Assembly (NCBI GenBank): GCA_035235625.1
Contig: CP141145.1
Coordinates: forward strand, 21,454,563-21,518,562
Direction: 5' to 3'
DNA from: Saururus chinensis
Lineage: Eukaryota; Streptophyta; Magnoliopsida; Piperales; Saururaceae
Length of the DNA stretch: 64,000 nucleotides
In this document: one piece after another, positions 46,511 to 58,876 of the stretch
How the letters are laid out: each line of letters opens with the position of its first letter
How positions within the stretch are numbered: the first letter of the stretch is position 1
Program-made: the position numbers and the translations under genes
Notes under the pieces: model-generated
The model's database searches: none
What the model saw: the letters and a program-made list of their open reading frames with translations, nothing else
Told to the model about the DNA's origin: nothing

Positions 46511-48338
46511 TGTAAGTCATGAGAATTTTTTTTCTTAAATACAAAACAAACCATTCGATTATATATCTAGGTTGTGATAACTCTAGTTCACAAATATGAA
46601 TATCAAATCATATGATATTATTGCACGTCTCAAAATTTGATAAGAACATCTCATCCATCTAAGTACAAGTTTGTTATCTGTCTGAAAATAAATAACTAAT
46701 TTAACTCTCATGCCAATGATACACTTACCCACTGGTCTCACTTGTCATCACCTAGGGTATGGTACTCTCCCTTGGATAATTTAGTCATCTCACTACCCTT
46801 TTATTTATTTTAAGTCATAATCCTTTCAGGAGGCTCCACTCTCAAACTGACCCGCGCTTCCATTCACACGAATGTGGGTGGTCTGCTTGTAAGTGGTATT
46901 TCTATTATTTTGATCAAGGCCTTATTGACATTCAATAGGACCAAAATTGGACTTAAGGGTACTACTTAACTTCACGGACTCGGTGTAATTTTCCTGGCAT
47001 GTGACGGGGTCATGAACCCCTCGAATCGACCTTAGTTGTCTTAGCGGTTTACAATTAACCCTAGGGCAAGACGGTCAATACCCACTCACTGCGATTTTTC
47101 CTTACTAAGTGGATTGGCATATATTTAGGTTACCTATTAAAATCTCATTGAGAATTTTCCCAAATTTTAAATCAACTCATAGGCCTCTGAACTGGAGCCC
47201 CGAAGTTGGGTAAGTGGTTTTCACATGATAATTTAACTATCAGGGGTAAAAGGGTTATTTTACAATCTCTGGGTTTTTTTCCGGATCTGAAAATTGGTCA
47301 TGAAACTCCCACCCCTCTCTAGATCCATGAATAATTTTTTAGAATTTGTTTGACATTTTTATCCTCATGAACCGGACCCGGTTCAACCCCTTCTTTTATT
47401 TCTTTGTTTTAACAGACCTGGGTCGAGACCCACAACATGGGTCGTCTTCCCCACGTCTAGCCAAAGGCGTTTCAGCCTCTAGTGGTGCCGCCCCTGGCCG
47501 CCATGGTGGGGCAGAGGCCAAGGCCAGCCGGATCGCCACCAAGCAGTGATCCTAGTGAGTTTGACCCCCGCAGACGCCCGGGGCCAAAGTCGCCTACTTT
47601 TTTTTGTGCGGCAGCTGAAGAAGCCACCACAGCAGAGGCTGCCCCAGCCAAGGCCGATGCGGCTGCTACTCTTTTTTTTTATGCGCGATGACCCGGCGGC
47701 CTACAGTGGCAGCCAAATCTGCTATTGCCTAGGCCGTCATGGCCAGAGCCACGACTGCCATGGCCAGGGCCAGTGCGGCCCCTTTCTACAACGATTCCAA
47801 CCACCCAAAAAATCAGTTAACAATATTTGCAGAAATCACTAGTATTTATAGAAATCACTATAATTTTAATTGCCTAGCCGGAAAATTCTATTGGCAGTTC
47901 CTCCTCCTTCCCTCCATGGTCCAAAACTCCCTTTAAAAAGCCCTCATTATTTATTTTATAGGCATGAGATTAGGGTTCCTAATCCCCTAGGGAGTTGTGC
48001 CAAAACTCCCCTAATTAGGCCATTTAATTGGGCCCTTAAAATATAATTTTAAAATACTAATTAATTGATCCCGTATAGCAAATGAAATGGCCAATTTACA
48101 CGTACGGGCCCATCGCGATATGTTTAACTTCAAACGGTCGTATCTCCCTAATCCGAACTCCAATGCGCACGTTCTTAGTGGCATTTCGAAGCTCTTTCTG
48201 TCTACTTTCCATCCATATAAGTTTTAACCACCAATTCCAACCGATGATCAAATTATTCTAGTGAGAATGTCAAGGGGTCCAACCCCTTAATTTCTATTTG
48301 GTCAACTTCGGAAATTTAGAAAACTCCCGGACGTTACA
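46511..48338 (-). repeat. 3' LTR of the nested gypsy-type element
   Basis: It runs from TGTAACGTCC (minus) to ATGACTTACA. The stretch AGTTATCACAACCTAGATAT near the end matches ATTATCATAACTTGGATGTC at 31695-31716 in the other copy. Internal ORFs near 47346-47936 are alanine/proline-rich chance frames. Confidence 0.65.
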
Positions 48339-48885
48339 TTCTTTCCCCCTAAAAAGGAATTATATCCCCGCAATTCTCTAAGGCCAATACTAAATATGAT
48401 TTGCCTTGGGGGGCATACTCGCCCCCTCTAGGGTTTCACATTAATCCCACTTAAGCACGAGCTTCTGCTGCGTACTCAAGTTAAAAGAATCACCACTAGG
48501 TAACATAACTAAGCGTGTGCACGTAAATATACATCTATGTTGATCCTCATACACACGTCCCATACCATGAGTATTTGCGACGCCACAGAAGCAAATTTAA
48601 CTATGCACAAGTATAACGAACCTTGGAGCTATCCATTGACATAATGTGTCTCATACCACAAGTATAATGGTTTCTCCTTGGCCATTTGACAACTCTTCTA
48701 CCATAGACACCTAGAGGTGCTTCTTACCCGAAACCCATCCCCCTCAACTAGATGATAAATTTTCAGACCACTTCAGACTTGCAATTAGATAAATGGCTAT
48801 GATACCAACTGTCACGACCCATATTTTTAATAAGCTTTTAAAAATTTGTGTTGTGATAGTGCTTTTAAAAATCTAGGTCGTGACA
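46511..48885 (-). mobile_element. Gypsy-type LTR element nested in CACTA II
   Basis: On the minus strand: a 76-bp remnant of the 5' LTR (48885-48810), a primer site TTGGTATCATAGCC (48808-48795), a 450-bp non-coding interior, a polypurine tract AGGGGGAAAGAA (48350-48339), and a long 3' LTR (48338-46511) starting TGTAACGTCCGGGAG. The interior is far too short for gag-pol, so the copy is non-autonomous or deleted. The LTR is homologous in reverse orientation to 28607-31791. No target duplication is seen, in keeping with loss of most of the 5' LTR. Confidence 0.7.
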
Positions 48886-51235
48886 CTCCGCATCCCCTCT
48901 ATTCTCTCTCTCCTCACCCCCTCTCTTCAGTGTCACTCCCCACTCTTCTTTCTCTCCTCCCTCTCTCTCTCTCTCTTATTTTCTCTCTCCTCTCTCTCCC
49001 TTTTCTCTCTTTTATTTATTTATTTTTTAAAAAAATTATAACGATGAATAATTGTATGTGTCACTACTACACAAGGTAGCAGCGAGGCATACTAGTATGC
49101 ATCACTACTATCCTCAGGTAATAGCGACAATACGGTTATGCGTCGCTAATATATTTTTAATTTTTTTTTAAAAAATTTATAATTAAAATTTTATTTCTTC
49201 TCCCCTCCTTCTTTCTCTCTCTTCTGCCTCTCCTCACCCCCACTCTCACTCTTCGCCCCCTCTCTTCTCTCTCTCTCTCCTTATTCTCTCTCTGTCTCTT
49301 CTCTCCTCTCCTCTCTTTCCTCACCCTCTCTCTTCTCTCTCTCCTCACCCACTCTCTCACTCCACACTCTTCTCTCTCTACCTTCTCTCCCCTCTTTCTC
49401 TCTCTTCTCTCTCTCTCTCCTCAACCCATCTCTTCTCTGTCACTCCTCACTCTCTCCTCCTCTCTCTCCCTTTTCTCTCTTTTATTTCATTTTTTTTAAA
49501 AAAATTATAGTAGTGACGCATACTGGTATGCATTGCTACTATCCTCGGGTAGTAGGGTCGTATATGGTTATGCGTTGCTAAAATATATTTTTTTATTTTT
49601 TAAATAATTTATAATTAAAATTTTATTTCCTCACCCCTCTTTCTCTCTCCTCTCTATCCTCACCCCCTCTTTCACTCTTCACCCCCTATCTTCTCTCTCT
49701 CTCGCTCCCTTTTCTCTCTTTTATTTAATTTTTTTTAAAAAAATTAGTAGTAGTGATACATAACTGTATGTGTCATTACAACATAAGGTAGTAGCGATGC
49801 ATACTGGTATGTGTCACTAATATCCTCGGGTAGTAGCAATGCATACAATTATGAGTCATTAATATACATTTTTTATTTTGTAAATTTTTTAAAACTAATT
49901 TATAATTAAAACTTTATTTCTTCTCCCCTCCCTCCCTCCCCTCTTTCTCTCTCTCCTCACCCCCTCTCACTCTTCACCCCTCTCTTCTCTCTTTCCTTAT
50001 TCTCTCTCTGCTCTCCTCTCTCCTCACCCCCTCTCTTTGCCCTCTCTCGTCATCCTCTCTCTCTCTCTCCTCACCCCTCTTTCTCCCCTCTTTCTCTCCC
50101 TCACCCCTTCTCTTCTCTCTCCTCACACCCTCTCTTCTCTCTCCTCACCCACTCTCTTCTCTCTCCTCACCCCCTCTCTCACTCCTCACGCTACCCTCTC
50201 TCCCCTCTTTCTCTCTCTTCTCTCTCTCCTCATCCCCTCTCTTCTTTGTCAGTCCTCACTATTCTCTCTCCCTCCCCCTCTCTCTCCCTTTTCTTTCTTA
50301 TTTATTATTTTTTAAACAAAATTTGCAGTAGCAACCCATACGGTTATGCGTAGCTAATATACACTTTTTAATTTTGTAATCTTTTATATCCTCTTCCCTC
50401 TTTCCCTATCCCATCTTTCTCTCTCTTCTCTTTCTCCTCAAACCCTCACCCCCTCTCTTCTCTCTCTATCCTTATTCTCTCTCTTCTCTCTCTATGTCTC
50501 TCCTCTCCTCACCTCCTCTCTTCCCTCTCTCCCATCTTTCTCTCTCTTCTCTCTCTCCTCACCCCCTTTCTTCTCTCCCTCCTCACCCTCTCTCTACCCT
50601 CGCTCCCCTCTTTCTCCCTGTCCTCTCTCTCCTCACCCCTCTCTTCTCTCTCTCCTTATTCAAAAAATTTTAAGATAAATAGTGAAAGTTTAATCTAGTA
50701 TTCACACTACTTTTTATTGAAAATTTAATATTTATTTAATATATATACAAATAGTAAGTATTAATAACATATATTATATTTAAGAAGTTTATTTTATATT
50801 TTTTTAATATTTATTTATTAAATATAATTAATTAATAAAGCCAATAGTGATGCTTGTAAACAAGTGTCGCTATTATCAATGCTATTAGCAACACATTCTA
50901 ACAAGTGTCGCAATTGTGAAAACTATTAGCGACGCTTAAGAAAAAACATCGCTTATAGTTATGATTTTTTTTAAAACAAATATCTTTTAGTGACGCTTGT
51001 TTAAAGCGTCACTAATAGTGTAACTAATTAGCGATGTTTATTGGAAAGCGTTGCTAATATAGTTAGTATTAGCGACGTTTTAAATTAAGTGTCGCTAATA
51101 GGTGACATATATTATTATGCGTCGCTAATAGTTCATTTTTTTGTAACGATTTTTTATGCATTGCAAGTAGTGGTTTTTAGCAACACTTTTGTTTTCGTCG
51201 CTAATAAATGCATTGCTAATAAACATGTTGCTAAT
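48886..51235. repeat. Hairpin and CT modules of CACTA II, right part
   Basis: CT tracts at 48890-49010, 49195-49490, 49625-49725, 49915-50300 and 50380-50660 alternate with hairpin clusters at 49040-49155, 49503-49590, 49750-49865 and 50325-50365. They are followed by AT-rich DNA (50660-50840) and the 3' subterminal hairpins (50840-51235), which return to the GCGACGCTT class. Confidence 0.85.
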
Positions 51236-51257
51236 AGTACATTTTGTTGTAGTGTGT

Positions 51258-52148
51258 ACATCCCTTAGGGTATTTAAGGACTCTTAGAGTCCTAGGGGAG
51301 AGTGGGGCTGAGAGAAAGTATTGTAAAAGGTTGGACTTTTGGGAGTTGAGAGGGTTTGAGATCTTGAAGCTTGTAATCTTCTCCTCCATAGTATTCATTT
51401 GTTTAATAAAAATTTTACATTATAGGTAGAGGTTAACACATTGCTAGACTACCTTAAATCTTGTGTTCTCTTGTTACATTCATCCATTCTTGAAGATCCG
51501 ACGTTGTTTTATTCAACAAGGATATTCACCATGCTCTCACACAAGATAACACCCTCATTAAATTAGGCAGTATCCCAATTTGCCCTTAACAATGAACCAT
51601 CTCTGGAACTGATTATAAGTCTACTGAATTGACTCTCCTTCTCGCTAAATCCGCCATGAAAATGATGCTCAGAAAGAGACGAGAGGGGAGATTGACAGAG
51701 AAATCCCAATAACTGCCATTGGAGTCTGTTGATCAACATGCAAGAGGTGGATTTTCGTTATTGCAAAGGAACCCCGCAAAAAAATTGTAAATGCAGGATT
51801 AAATTCCACTAATTTTGTTTAGCACCTTCGTTAATTGGGAAATCCATAATCCTTTTCAGCTGAATTTTGCTGGATTGATCTCCAATGATCGTCATAGATC
51901 AATGAAAGCATTGAGGAATTGATCATAGGCTTAGGAAACTTCTGGGTTAGAGAAGCTTCTGCTACGTGTTGTTCTTGGCATGAGGGCTTCAATCAGTATG
52001 ATTTGTCTCTATATTTTGGATTTATTTCAATTGAGTTTTCTAAGTTATCTCTTAAACTTTTGATTTGATTTTTTTAATATATGTTTTGTATTGATTTGCA
52101 TTTTTTTATTTGCATTACATTCTGTTCTATTTTTATTTGTAGTCTGTT

Positions 52149-52211
<63 letters not shown>

Positions 52212-52430
52212 CTGTTTTGTTTTAATATTGTACACTTTGTCTCCTTGGTGAAACTAGTACAATAACAATTCCATAATAGCAAACAGAAGGTGCTAAAAGG
52301 GCATAAAACAATATTACGTGACTCTACATTTCAGAGGGATAGTGATATTCCCATGACAATAATAACCATCAAAACTCATACAAGAGTTTTGTTTGGACTT
52401 AAAAAATGGGCCCCACACAAAGTTCACATG
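51258..52430. other. LTR remnants and a long AT microsatellite
   Basis: 51258-51520 resembles the R-U5 part of a copia LTR (see the left flank of CACTA II). A (AT)29 microsatellite is at 52151-52208. 52400-52430 (AAAATGGGCCCCACACAAAG, then TTCACATGCT) resembles the copia LTR at 6047-6085. No gene is seen. Confidence 0.45.
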
Positions 52431-53418
52431 CTCAAGTGTCGTTAATAGTCCCGTTGCAACTACTTATTAGTGATGAAAAGCGTCACTATTAGTATTGCTA
52501 TTAGCGACACTTTTTCTTGCGTCACTAATAGAAGTTTTTTTGTGACGCTTGTTACAATGCATCGCTAATATGAAAATGTCTCTCATAAAATAAAATTATT
52601 TTCTAAAATTAAGTGCCACTAATAATATGTTATTAGCGACGCTTGTTTACAAGCATCGCTAATAATATAGTATTAGCAGCAATTTAAAAATCGTCGGGCT
52701 GGGGAATTGGGGCAAGGGAGGGGCACTGGACTCCGGTGCCTCTCCTTTGGCCGGCTGGAGGGGAAGTAGGGTTACCAAAGAGAGGGAGGGGGAGTAAAAG
52801 AGAGAGGGGGGACAGGGAGAACCAGGAGAGATGGAGCATGGGAGAGGCACAAAATTTTGCCTAAAAAACTAGTGTTGCAGAGCCTTCCCCCAACCGATAG
52901 AACGAGAGAGGGGGGTAGGAGGAGAGGAGAAGCAAGGGAGAGGGATAAGGCACCGAAATGCATTGGCTTAGGTTGATCCGGCATCGCCCCCTTCCCCACC
53001 TCCTCCCGTGCTGGGGGTGGGTGGGGGAAGAGGGGGGTGGCGCCGAAATTTGGTGGCGGAGTTGGATCTAGGTTTGCCTCCTCTTCTCCTCCTCTTCCGG
53101 GGGGGAGAGACAAAGACAAAGGATAGGAGCAGGATTCCGACAGGGCAGCAACAACAATGGAGGGGCGGAAGAGCCGGTGAGTATGGGGCGGTTCTCCACG
53201 ATGGAAAAATTTTACCCACACTCCCATTTTGATGCTTCAATTTGAAGTGTTGTAAAAAGGGGAAGAAAAGGAGAGGGCGGGGAGAGAGGGAGAGGGGATT
53301 GCTAGGGAGAGAGGGAGGGGGAGATAGAGCCTTTTATTACATCACTAATAAAAACATTGTAAAAGTAGTTTTTAGCCATACTTTTTTTGTGTCACTAATA
53401 GTGCCTTTTGTTGTAGTG
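52431..53418 (+). mobile_element. CACTA element III, 5' truncated
   Basis: The right end is TTTTGTTGTAGTG (53406-53418), identical to that of CACTA I. The left TIR is missing: the sequence begins in the subterminal block with AATAGTCCCGTTGCAACT, matching AATAGTCCCGTCGCAACTG at 7012-7030. A GC- and purine-rich block (52690-53330) and short 3' hairpins follow. It has no CT modules. It abuts a copia LTR piece at about 52430, so either that insertion or a deletion removed its 5' end. Confidence 0.8.
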
Positions 53419-55114
53419 ATGGACTTGTAATTTAACAAACATTTATGTAGCCATAGTCCTCTTTTTTAGCAGATGGGCTACTAATAAACATAATAAACAG
53501 GTCAATGTAATATCTTACCTGCTAGTGCATTTATTTAGTCATTGAGCGAGTATTGTGGTTTTTTACACTAGGTTGGGTTTTTCATGTTAAATCCTTGTGT
53601 GATCTTTTTTATTTTATAGTTTGATTGCTTGATAGCTAGATCATGAATGTGCATAGTTATTAGGTTTTTATTGTTTATGTTATATAAGAAAATTTTGTGC
53701 AGAGAAAAATTTAAATAAAATTATATAGATGAATAAGGGTAGAATAAGAATAAAATAATTTATCATACCTACATTCTCAATTTTATTAGTAGTAGGATTT
53801 ATATTTATTTAAAAGATAATAGTATAATATAGGTATTATATATCATATTATATAGTATATCATATATTAAAATATATAGTATATATTTTTTATAAAATAT
53901 TATGGATACATGAAAGGTGAAAGTTAAGAAATTTATATAATATGGGTATAATATGTAAAAGGTGATATATAACAAATTGAGTCGAGTTCCAGCCGAGCTT
54001 CTAGTCAATTTCGAGTTGAATCGATCATGTTTCGAGTCAAGTTGATTCTAGTTGGCCCCTGTTCGTGATCAACTTGTTTGCTTTCGAGTTCGAACCGAGC
54101 TCGAGTCAAGCCAAATTCGAGTCGAACCGAGCCAAGTTTGTTCAGCTCGACAAGCTGGTATGGCTCGTTAGCAGCCTTATCTGCCACAGACGCTGCCACC
54201 ATCGAGTGCTCACCATCAGACATCATGTATTATGAGGTAGGCGAGATTTGAACTCGTAATTTCATGATAGCATACTTTGAATGTGTAGCATGATAGCATG
54301 CTTTGAATGAGGTAGGGGAGATTGTATGATTCAATGTTTTAGATGTTAAATCATGATCTGTTTGCATGATGTAAGAGGATAAATTATGCTATGATGAAAT
54401 GCATATGACATACATGTAAGTCGTATGTTTGATGTATGTGGAATATGTGTGTGCTAGTAATGACTAGTGACTATGTTGGTAAGCTATGTACGTAGAATAT
54501 GTGTGTGCTAGTGATGGCTAGCGAATATGTTGGTAAGCTATGTATGAAAATATGTATATGTTATACGTATGTGTGATAGACATATATATGTATGATGGTT
54601 ATATGATTGTGCGATGGATATGTGTGTGTGTCTGGGCAAATGTATGGGCGATGGACGGTAAGAGGAGACAGAGGGTTTGGTATGGAGTTGGATGTGGATG
54701 TGGATGTGTAAGCGTTTGACGGAGGACAGTGGATGTAAGTTTGACGGGTGAGGTTTGGAGTAGATTGGTGTGGTTTGGACTAGAGCGTATGTTGGGGGAT
54801 TGTCAAACAGTAATAGTGTTGCATATTGTACAAGCATAACTTACAAGTTATGATGTGAAAAATAAGCATAATAAGTGAAGTATAGGGTGATAACTAGGGT
54901 TGGCTCAGTTTGATAATTTCCAAGTAAGATGTGTTGGCCATAAGTGGATGACGGAGATTGTATAAATATGTAAGGATTTGATGTATGGTGAGTTATGATC
55001 ATGAGATGGATGGGTTAAATGAAGTCTACTGCCCAGATGAACTAAGGTTTCAATCAGGCTCAGCTTCAATTTGATCAGTAGAGCATTGTATGTTTGAGAG
55101 TTTTATGGGATAAT
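53419..55114. other. Non-coding DNA with LTR and small tandem repeats
   Basis: 53560-53680 is a second copy of the LTR tail at 35800-35930. 53975-54170 is a chain of imperfect TCGAGT / GAGCTCGA / ACTCGA words. 54441-54494 and 54495-54548 are two copies of a 54-bp tandem repeat (GAATATGTGTGTGCTAGTRA). No gene is seen. Confidence 0.5.
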
Positions 55115-56590
55115 TGATAAGTATGAAATATATATATCTATTTTATATGCCCTTTTACCTTATTCTCTAGTATATATTAGGTTAACTAAGAATTAGTTAC
55201 GATTTATTTAGATTAAGATAGTTATTAATATTTTAGTTTGATTATTAATTAATTTTAGAAGTTATTAGTAGTTTAGGCATGTATTTAATCAAGTTGGGAT
55301 TTTAATTACATTCTACATGTCTAAAATATGATATTTTATATTGTGTAGGTAAAGTATGCTTATTGAGGTACTTGGTCGATGTTTGGAATAATTCAAAATA
55401 GTCTTGACATGTTTTAAAGTGATTTGGACAACTTTTCGGAGTTATAAGCAAGTTGGAAACTAACATGGACATTGAAGAAATAGCTTAATGAATAGAAATT
55501 GGACATGATACTATATAGAAAAGCTGTCCAAATTGCAAAAACAGTGTACTCGATCAAACGAGGTGTTTCAAGTATCAAACGGCTAAACGTGATTTTGAAG
55601 ACAAATTCATTACAGGCGATCGAACAGGCATGCGGGGCGATTGATCGGGATAACGTGCAGTTTCTTAGTTTAAGCCAATTTTGATTCATTTTCATATTGG
55701 ACTCCTTCTTACACCTCTTATGCCTATATAAAGACATATTTTGCTCGAAATCGGGGGATTCCAATAGATTTTCTTAAGAGAAAAAGGAAGAAGAAGATGG
55801 AAGAGAACTTAAAGCTTTTAATAGAGATTTAAGAGCTTCTTTCTACAATGGAAGGCTAGACTTTTCTTTTACTTCAGAGTTGATGAAGCTATCAATAAGT
55901 TTTATTTTATTTTCTTTTTAATTTAGATATCAGTTGTGAATGATAATAATTATATGATAAATATTTCTTTTTTAATGGAAGAACTTTTAATATTTATTCA
56001 AGTCTATGTTGATTTAGTGTCTTGTAGACGATAGATTAATGTGGTTTTGATATTTTCATCGATTCTAATTTTTGTGATTTAGATGTGATGGTTTTAATGT
56101 TCAGATAATTAATGAATTGGATGAGTTATACTAAGATTAGACGAATCTTGTCTATAGCTAGTTTAGTGTAGATGATTCATGCTATTGTCAAAGATAGTTC
56201 ATGTCATGAATTTAATTAATGATTATTTCTGAAGTAATTCTAGCTTGTAGCTGAGAATATTTGTTCATATTTACACTAGATTTAGACTAAAAGTTAAGGA
56301 ATTGTTATGGTTCTATAGTGGATTCAATTTCCTAAGTAAATTCCATCATATTAATCTCTTGCTTTTAATTTAGTGATTATTTCTTTTGCTTAATTTTAAC
56401 TTTAAGTTCTTTTTAGTTTTTAATTAACAAATTCCTCTCTTAGATTTAGTAATAATTTATCTGTCCCTGAGGTTCGACAACCCTTAAATACTTATCCTTG
56501 TACAATTACCTTGTACACTTACAAAGGGTTTAATTATAAATGATCAATAATTATACTGCATAACTTACTTAATTTAAATTTGAATTATAA
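55115..56590 (+). repeat. Athila/Tat-like LTR, edges uncertain
   Basis: It starts TGATAAGTATGAAATATAT, has a TATATAAAGACATATT box near 55724, a long AT-rich leader, and CCCTGAGGTTCGACAACCC near 56465-56483. TGATAAG starts and a CCTGTGGATTCGACCC-like phrase near the 3' end are usual for plant Athila/Tat LTRs. No primer site was found after it, so it may be solo or truncated. Confidence 0.45.
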
Positions 56591-58871
56591 GCAAAGCTAA
56601 TAATAGCCTTGTGAGTTTGAGACCAGAGGGTTTCGACAGATTAAGTTCCATGTTTGAGCTAGTCGATAATGAGTCGGCTGAGTATTTCTCATGTTTTGCC
56701 ATGGTGTTTATCTTGTAGGATTTTGTTTGTGTGTTGTATTTAAGCCCAGACATTTGATGCTTTGTTGAGAGAGATGTTGCTTTCGATTTTGTCTGTGTGT
56801 TGTATTAAGCCCAGATGTTTGATGCTTAATTGATTGCTATATGAGACAATGCTTTAATAGGTTGATTGCTTTACTCCTAGTCAACTCATAAGGACTTGGA
56901 CACCCCTTGTTAACCAATTGAAAAACATTAAAAAACCCTCATGAATATATGCTTTTTCCATGTCAATTGACGATTATGAGCAATAGAAAGGACTGCAGGA
57001 AGATGAGAATTTTAACAAGCAATATAAGAAGATAGCAATTCTTGTTGTTTATTGTTCCATGTCAATGCACAAGCATCTTCTTGAGTTTTCATAAACTTAT
57101 AGGCAAGTTATCACAAAGATGGTAAAACCTAAAAGAAAAGATGTGATTAGTGTAGGCATAGACTTGAAATGATGGAACTAGAACAAAATACATAGGGGCA
57201 TTTGCAAAGTAAAAAATAGTGCAAAGAGAAAATGACTCCTTCGTGACTTATGAGATCCTTTCCAATTGACACATTTTCTTGAAAGAGTTGATTGTTTTAT
57301 AACGCAAGGGTAACTTTGTAACAATGTAAGAAAATACAGGGAGAATATACAAAATGGTAAATTTGGGTGGTGATTTGCAAGATGGATTTCTCCTTTGAGG
57401 GAAATTTTTAATACTGCATCTTTGGAACTGACCCATCCTGAGATAGGAACTAGATCATTGGTACTAAACCAACCCGAAACAAGAACAAAAATCCTGAGAA
57501 CCCAATTTTGGGCCCGATATTTATGTCAATCGAGTTGGGTCGATTCTAGAGCCACGCCGGGTGGTGGGTGAAGGATAAGCCGACTTCTACTTCATCCAGA
57601 TCCACCACATCCTTCTTCTATACCCTATGATTTAAGGCCCTCCATTTACTATACCCTGTGATTTAAGGCCAAACAGCTTTCACTTTTGAATGAATATATA
57701 ATGAACCCCAATATAAAGTAAAAGATTCAAGTAACTATCTTCATCACTTTTACTTTGATACCATAAGAAATATCTCCTCTTTTTCATCATCCTTTGCCCA
57801 CCGATTTGTTGTCTCCCAATCTACAAGCTAAAAAAAACGATGGGTGTTGAGATTTAAAGAATGACCAAATCAAGGAGGACTTGTGTTTTCCATTCTTCCT
57901 AGCCTGGTTACACATAATTTAAATTTAAGGTTGTCAAATGGGTCGGGTTGGGACTTGTTAATTAAAAGGGTTGAAAGTAATACTTGGATATTTAAAATGA
58001 AAAATTAGGAATTTTTAAAGGTACATTGAACACGCAAACCCTAACCCTACTTAGGCCAGGCCGGGTTATATTGGTAGTAGAAGATTAAGATAATAATCTC
58101 ATATAATTCATATTTTTAACAAACATTGAGTAGATATTGTGCATATATCTTTCAGGTTGCTGACTCTAGAAGAATTGTGGACACGAGATCTTGGAATTTA
58201 AATTTGGTAGTTGAAAGAATACCAATCGACAATGAAAAATATATTCTCACAAGTCACAAATTGGGGTGGGTTTGGAAAATCAAAAAATTGCACATCAAGT
58301 AAATGAGGTTAGCAGGTTAAGGCAAATTAGTTGGGTAACTAACTGGACCGAACCTTATACTAATAAGGTCTATTTTCATACCCTAGCCCTAAGGGTTGGG
58401 TAGTGCAAGTTGGGTAAACAGGATGAGTAAACGAGTCTACTTGCATCAAACATAGAAAAACCATTAAGCAGAAGAGTTTCATAGGTGTGTGTGTGTATAC
58501 GTTGGGGCAATGAGAGGGAAGCAGTAATGAGGGACTAAAAGGATTGCGTCTTCTAATGAACAACTCCATTAAGAAGGACCAACATCCCACCACAACAAAG
58601 GGAGGAAGGAATGACAATGCTTCACAACAGTCACCACAAGAGATTTGCGAGGAGGGGTGGAAGTTGTGACAACAAAGAAGACAAAAGAAAGTAGGGGGAG
58701 GATTAGATCTAGGGTGATACATGGGTTTTTTGGGTTTAATGAAACTTGGGTTCTATTCCAGTCTATTCTTAGGTCTTTTACCCATTGTTTCTAACTTGAC
58801 CCAAGAAATTGGGGGTTTTACTTTTTTTGAACTGATCCAACCTGATGAACATGATCAATCTCAGGTTGAGT
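56591..58871. other. Intergenic DNA, no gene seen
   Basis: AT-rich, with several GGTCGGGTTGGG-type words near 57950 and 58320. Near 56710-56840 a phrase around TTTTGTCTGTGTGTTGTATT with AAGCCCAGA-TTTGATGCTT is present twice. The 120-codon minus-strand ORF at 58360-58722 has no recognised motif. Confidence 0.35.
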
Positions 58872-58876
58872 CCATT

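Larger units (their letters stand above)
42879..51254 (+). mobile_element. Non-autonomous CACTA element II with nested inserts
   Basis: An 8376-bp relative of CACTA I. The left end is CATTACAACAAAA (one change from CACTACAACAAAA) and the right end ATTTTGTTGTAGTG. TGT lies on both sides (42876-42878 and 51255-51257). The order matches CACTA I: 5' hairpins (42890-43180), GC-rich block (43185-43790), GA-rich block (43800-44130), hairpins (44155-44275), then CT tracts alternating with hairpins, and a 3' hairpin block (50840-51235). It has been invaded by a hAT-like element (44546-45144) and a gypsy-type element (46511-48885). No transposase coding is visible. Without the two inserts it would be about 5.4 kb. 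Confidence 0.88.

Noticed and set aside
54225-54270. A tRNA-like B-box (GAGTTCAAATC on the minus strand).
   Set aside because: No cloverleaf, A-box or acceptor stem can be built around it. It might at most be a SINE relic.
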